Made by a program: the position numbers and the translations under genes. From Oxyruncus cristatus (lineage: Eukaryota; Chordata; Aves; Passeriformes; Cotingidae), in contig VXAY01002386.1 of NCBI GenBank assembly GCA_013399855.1, positions 64,404-128,403 on the forward strand: 64,000 bases of DNA, read 5' to 3'. Within the stretch, counting starts at the first letter, position 1; every line of letters begins with the position of its first letter. A model generated the notes under the pieces. The model saw only the letters and a program-made list of their open reading frames with translations, had not been told where the DNA came from and did not search any database. Shown piece after piece: positions 63,201-64,000 of the stretch.

Positions 63201-63981
63201 CTGTCCTGTGAAATTATTCGTCTTCCCATTTAGTTTTTGCATCTGCTTTGTTGACAAAACTGAGGCTTTTTTTTGAAGGGAGGAAAGGCAGTTTTGTTCA
63301 GGTGAAATTGGGAGGTGGTACCCACAGAAGCTGTGAAAGTGATGCATGGGTGAGAAGAGATTGGGAGCCAGCCTGTGGGGCAAGGAGAAGGAAGGGGCAT
63401 GTAGGCATTCGGATGGTGGACAGACAGTGTTGCAACAAAATGTAGGAGTTAGGAAAGTAGGGTAGACCAGCAGGCAGTTTGTCTTCATTCCTCCCTGTGT
63501 CAGGGGAAAGTCTCGCTGGCTCTGCAGCCCCTATATATGTTTGTGTCCCCTTCAGTAACGTTTAATAACTCTTGGACTAAATAACTTCTCTGTTTTTAAA
63601 AGATACAGTAGTGAACTAATGTACTGCTTATCTGCCTCTCCTTCCTGTACCATATATCTACTCCAGTGGAAGATGAGAAATGTAGTTGTCTGCCTATCTC
63701 TTGGTAGGATGCTTGATTGAAAAAGAAAATTCTTAGTAACACAGTTTTTTATAAAGAAAAATTATGATTCACATTATCTTGTGTAATATATCATCTTGCA
63801 AACAAAGTGGGGTTTTGTTTGTCTTTTTTTTAGGTCGGAAACGCCCGGTACTGTGGAATGCGAAAGTCTGTTTCTGGCACGCCTGAATTTCATCTGGAAG
63901 GGTTTTATCAATATGCCTTCAGTGGCAAAGTTTGTTATTAAGGCTTATCCAGTTTCTGGCTCTTTTGAATATTTAACAGAG
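29978..63981 (+). CDS. PHF3: PHD finger protein 3, 5' part: twelve coding exons, 1253 residues
   Basis: Twelve exons join in phase without stops: 29978-30221, 39710-39871, 41025-42843, 53059-53383, 54375-54552, 56827-56977, 57095-57251, 58297-58413, 60849-60980, 61453-61585, 62080-62272 and 63834-63981. PHF3 is a nuclear protein of about 2040 residues in mammals. It binds the Ser2-phosphorylated C-terminal domain of RNA polymerase II through SPOC and affects elongation and mRNA stability, notably of neuronal genes; relatives are DIDO1, SPOCD1 and yeast Bye1. Visible here are a conserved N terminus (MDIVDTFSHLIPTEHLDDAL), a long low-complexity acidic and Ser/Lys-rich part (136-730), a Cys4-His-Cys3 PHD finger (732-781), a TFIIS-like central domain (about 943-1060) and the first 50 residues of SPOC. 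The start was chosen by likeness to known PHF3; its -3 base is T, and the frame is open upstream to the exon edge. The gene continues past the window. Confidence 0.97.
33221..33720 (-). mobile_element. CR1 retroposon, antisense, about 500 bp
   Basis: It begins catagaatcatagaatggtt, the reverse of the CR1 tail, then gggttggaagggaaaggtca, tgacctTGAAGGTTTCCAGG and cctgttccagtgtttcacca in CR1 order. It fades near 33720 after cactcttcaacaggt-type sequence. Inserted opposite to PHF3; 5'-truncated as usual for CR1. Confidence 0.93.
37509..37557 (+). repeat. tRNA-like relic, possible SINE or tRNA pseudogene
   Basis: TAGCTCAGGTGG matches the internal A-box of tRNA genes. A weak B-box-like gtttcaaattcc follows about 30 bases on, near the normal spacing. 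No good cloverleaf can be folded by eye, so it is at best decayed. Confidence 0.25.
39710..39871 (+). CDS. PHF3: PHF3 coding exon 2, residues 82-135
   Basis: Acceptor ttttttccag, donor gtgatc, phase 1 to 1. It encodes VIGLDDTMDEEG, an acidic run, and the Ser-Pro/basic motif SPRKSPRLMAQ. Confidence 0.95.
39872..41024 (+). other. PHF3: PHF3 intron after coding exon 2, 1153 bases
   Basis: AT-rich intron; nothing further seen in it. Confidence 0.85.
41025..42843 (+). CDS. PHF3: PHF3 large coding exon 3, residues 136-742
   Basis: At 1819 bases this is the largest exon. It encodes the rapidly evolving part rich in Ser, Glu, Lys and Thr, probably disordered, with basic patches such as RSTRRLGQ and VKIRKKQ. 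The end is strongly conserved (PRQRRSSKSLSLDEPPLF) and carries the first zinc pair of the PHD finger, CGFC (732-735), then KKPHGNR. It is split in the Arg742 codon. Confidence 0.96.
46322..46368 (+). other. Candidate cryptic exon, 47 bases
   Basis: It follows cttggtgtag and ends before gtaaga. One frame reads PDEDGTSTDTEKSAN. Spliced after PHF3 coding exon 3 it would be read in another frame and hit TGA after three codons. The pyrimidine tract is poor. Confidence 0.2.
51790..51890 (+). repeat. A-rich low-complexity tract
   Basis: About 100 bases made mostly of A with scattered G, such as ggggaaaaaaaaagaaacc. No repeat unit is evident. Confidence 0.6.
53059..53383 (+). CDS. PHF3: PHF3 coding exon 4, residues 742-850, PHD finger
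   Basis: It encodes the remaining zinc ligands: CGRC (747-750), His755, Cys758 and CVKC (778-781) in FMVGCGRCDDWFHGDCVG. Acidic and Lys-rich sequence follows. Acceptor gtttccag, donor gtgagt. Confidence 0.97.
53608..53664 (-). mobile_element. CR1 3'-end fragment, antisense, about 57 bp
   Basis: atagaatatcctgagttgga, followed by a diverged ggatcatcaaagtccaactc, matches the antisense 3' end of CR1. It lies in the PHF3 intron after coding exon 4. Confidence 0.75.
54375..54552 (+). CDS. PHF3: PHF3 coding exon 5, residues 851-910
   Basis: Encodes a hydrophilic linker (ESGDGKNLSESRDL, PRRSPEDKNEK). Acceptor atttcag, donor gtactg, ends in phase 1. Confidence 0.92.
56827..56977 (+). CDS. PHF3: PHF3 coding exon 6, residues 910-960
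   Basis: A Lys-rich stretch (RKKKNEKG) leads into the start of the TFIIS-like domain, SADQIRQSVKQSLKEILMK. Donor gtaaaa within the Arg codon. Confidence 0.95.
57095..57251 (+). CDS. PHF3: PHF3 coding exon 7, residues 960-1012, TFIIS-like domain
   Basis: Encodes ERAAKVATRIERELFSFF and YKNKYRSLMFNLKDPKNN, the core helices of the TFIIS central domain family. The preceding intron is only 117 bases. Confidence 0.97.
58297..58413 (+). CDS. PHF3: PHF3 coding exon 8, residues 1013-1051, TFIIS-like domain
   Basis: Encodes ILFKKVLKGEVTPDHLIKM and SPEELASKELAAWRQRENRH, the end of the TFIIS central-domain fold. Phase 0 to 0. Confidence 0.97.
60361..60782 (+). repeat. Near-perfect tandem duplication (209/212 bp) around a single N
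   Basis: Copy 1 (60361-60569) and copy 2 (60571-60782) both start agaaaatcagaattattg and end cagtttatctc or cagtttatc-tc. They differ only near the middle, where accgtagaag in copy 1 is accgcaggagaag in copy 2. One N at 60570 joins them. It lies wholly in a PHF3 intron, 66 bases before coding exon 9. Confidence 0.95.
60849..60980 (+). CDS. PHF3: PHF3 coding exon 9, residues 1052-1095
   Basis: Encodes TIEMIEKEQREVERRPITKI, a charged helix closing the TFIIS-like domain, then HKGEIEIESE. It lies 66 bases after the duplicated intron segment. Confidence 0.96.
61453..61585 (+). CDS. PHF3: PHF3 coding exon 10, residues 1096-1140
   Basis: An acidic linker is followed by HLFDLNCKICIG, whose two Cys are conserved in PHF3. 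Donor gtattt, phase 1. Confidence 0.95.
62080..62272 (+). CDS. PHF3: PHF3 coding exon 11, residues 1140-1204
   Basis: Encodes RMAPPTDDLSAKKVKV and SDNEAESIADALSSTSS, a Ser/acidic linker before SPOC. Donor gtaata inside a Lys codon. Confidence 0.95.
63834..63981 (+). CDS. PHF3: PHF3 coding exon 12, residues 1204-1253, start of SPOC domain
   Basis: Encodes LFLARLNFIWKGFINMPSVA and KAYPVSGSFEYLTE, the first strands of SPOC. Donor gtattt at 63982. The domain is cut by the window edge, not by a mutation. Confidence 0.95.
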
Positions 63982-64000
63982 GTATTTATATTTACTGTAA

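Larger units (their letters stand above)
53384..63833 (+). other. PHF3: PHF3 introns between coding exons 4 and 12
   Basis: Eight introns of 991, 2274, 117, 1045, 2435, 472, 494 and 1561 bases. They hold a short CR1 piece (53608-53664), a T/C-rich stretch at about 57330-57945 and the 60361-60782 duplication. No other gene or RNA was recognised. Confidence 0.8.

Noticed and set aside
1..64000. CRISPR array, bacterial operon or insertion sequence
   Set aside because: The window is spliced vertebrate DNA; no regularly spaced repeats or bacterial genes were seen.

Overview
The window is nuclear DNA from a vertebrate, most likely a bird. Its two recognisable genes have vertebrate exon-intron structure and canonical GT-AG splice sites. 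Four CR1 retroposon pieces are present, one with the avian-type ATTCTATG tail. A solo LTR of endogenous-retrovirus type sits in an intron. The species cannot be named from the sequence alone.

Both genes lie on the + strand in the order known from other vertebrates: PTP4A1 (PRL-1 phosphatase), then PHF3 (PHD finger protein 3). Region 1-3150 is probably leader intron of PTP4A1; its promoter and first exon are not recognised. A leader exon (from about 3151) carries several upstream ORFs, including a 21-codon one, and runs into the first coding exon at 3595. Five coding exons (3595-8375) give an intact 173-residue protein with the HC-X5-R active site and a C-terminal CAAX box. A 3' UTR follows to about 9690.

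Region 9.7-18.4 kb is intergenic. It holds two CR1 copies, an antisense poly(A)-like tail, and a small set of exon-like segments on the minus strand at 11.3-12.5 kb that match no gene I recognise. Region 18.4-19.9 kb is a CpG island broken by a 428-base gap and is the likely PHF3 promoter. Region 19.9-29.95 kb is PHF3 leader intron, holding the 1448-bp solo LTR.

Twelve PHF3 coding exons (29978-63981) encode the first 1253 residues: conserved N terminus, a long acidic and Ser/Lys-rich segment, PHD finger, TFIIS-like central domain, and the start of the SPOC domain. The gene leaves the window at 64000, so the rest of SPOC and the C-terminal region are missing. All exon phases join without a frameshift or stop. 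A 209/212-bp tandem duplication around a single N at 60570 looks like an assembly join error. The two genes do not form an operon or a known pathway; PTP4A1 is a membrane-associated phosphatase and PHF3 a nuclear RNA polymerase II regulator.
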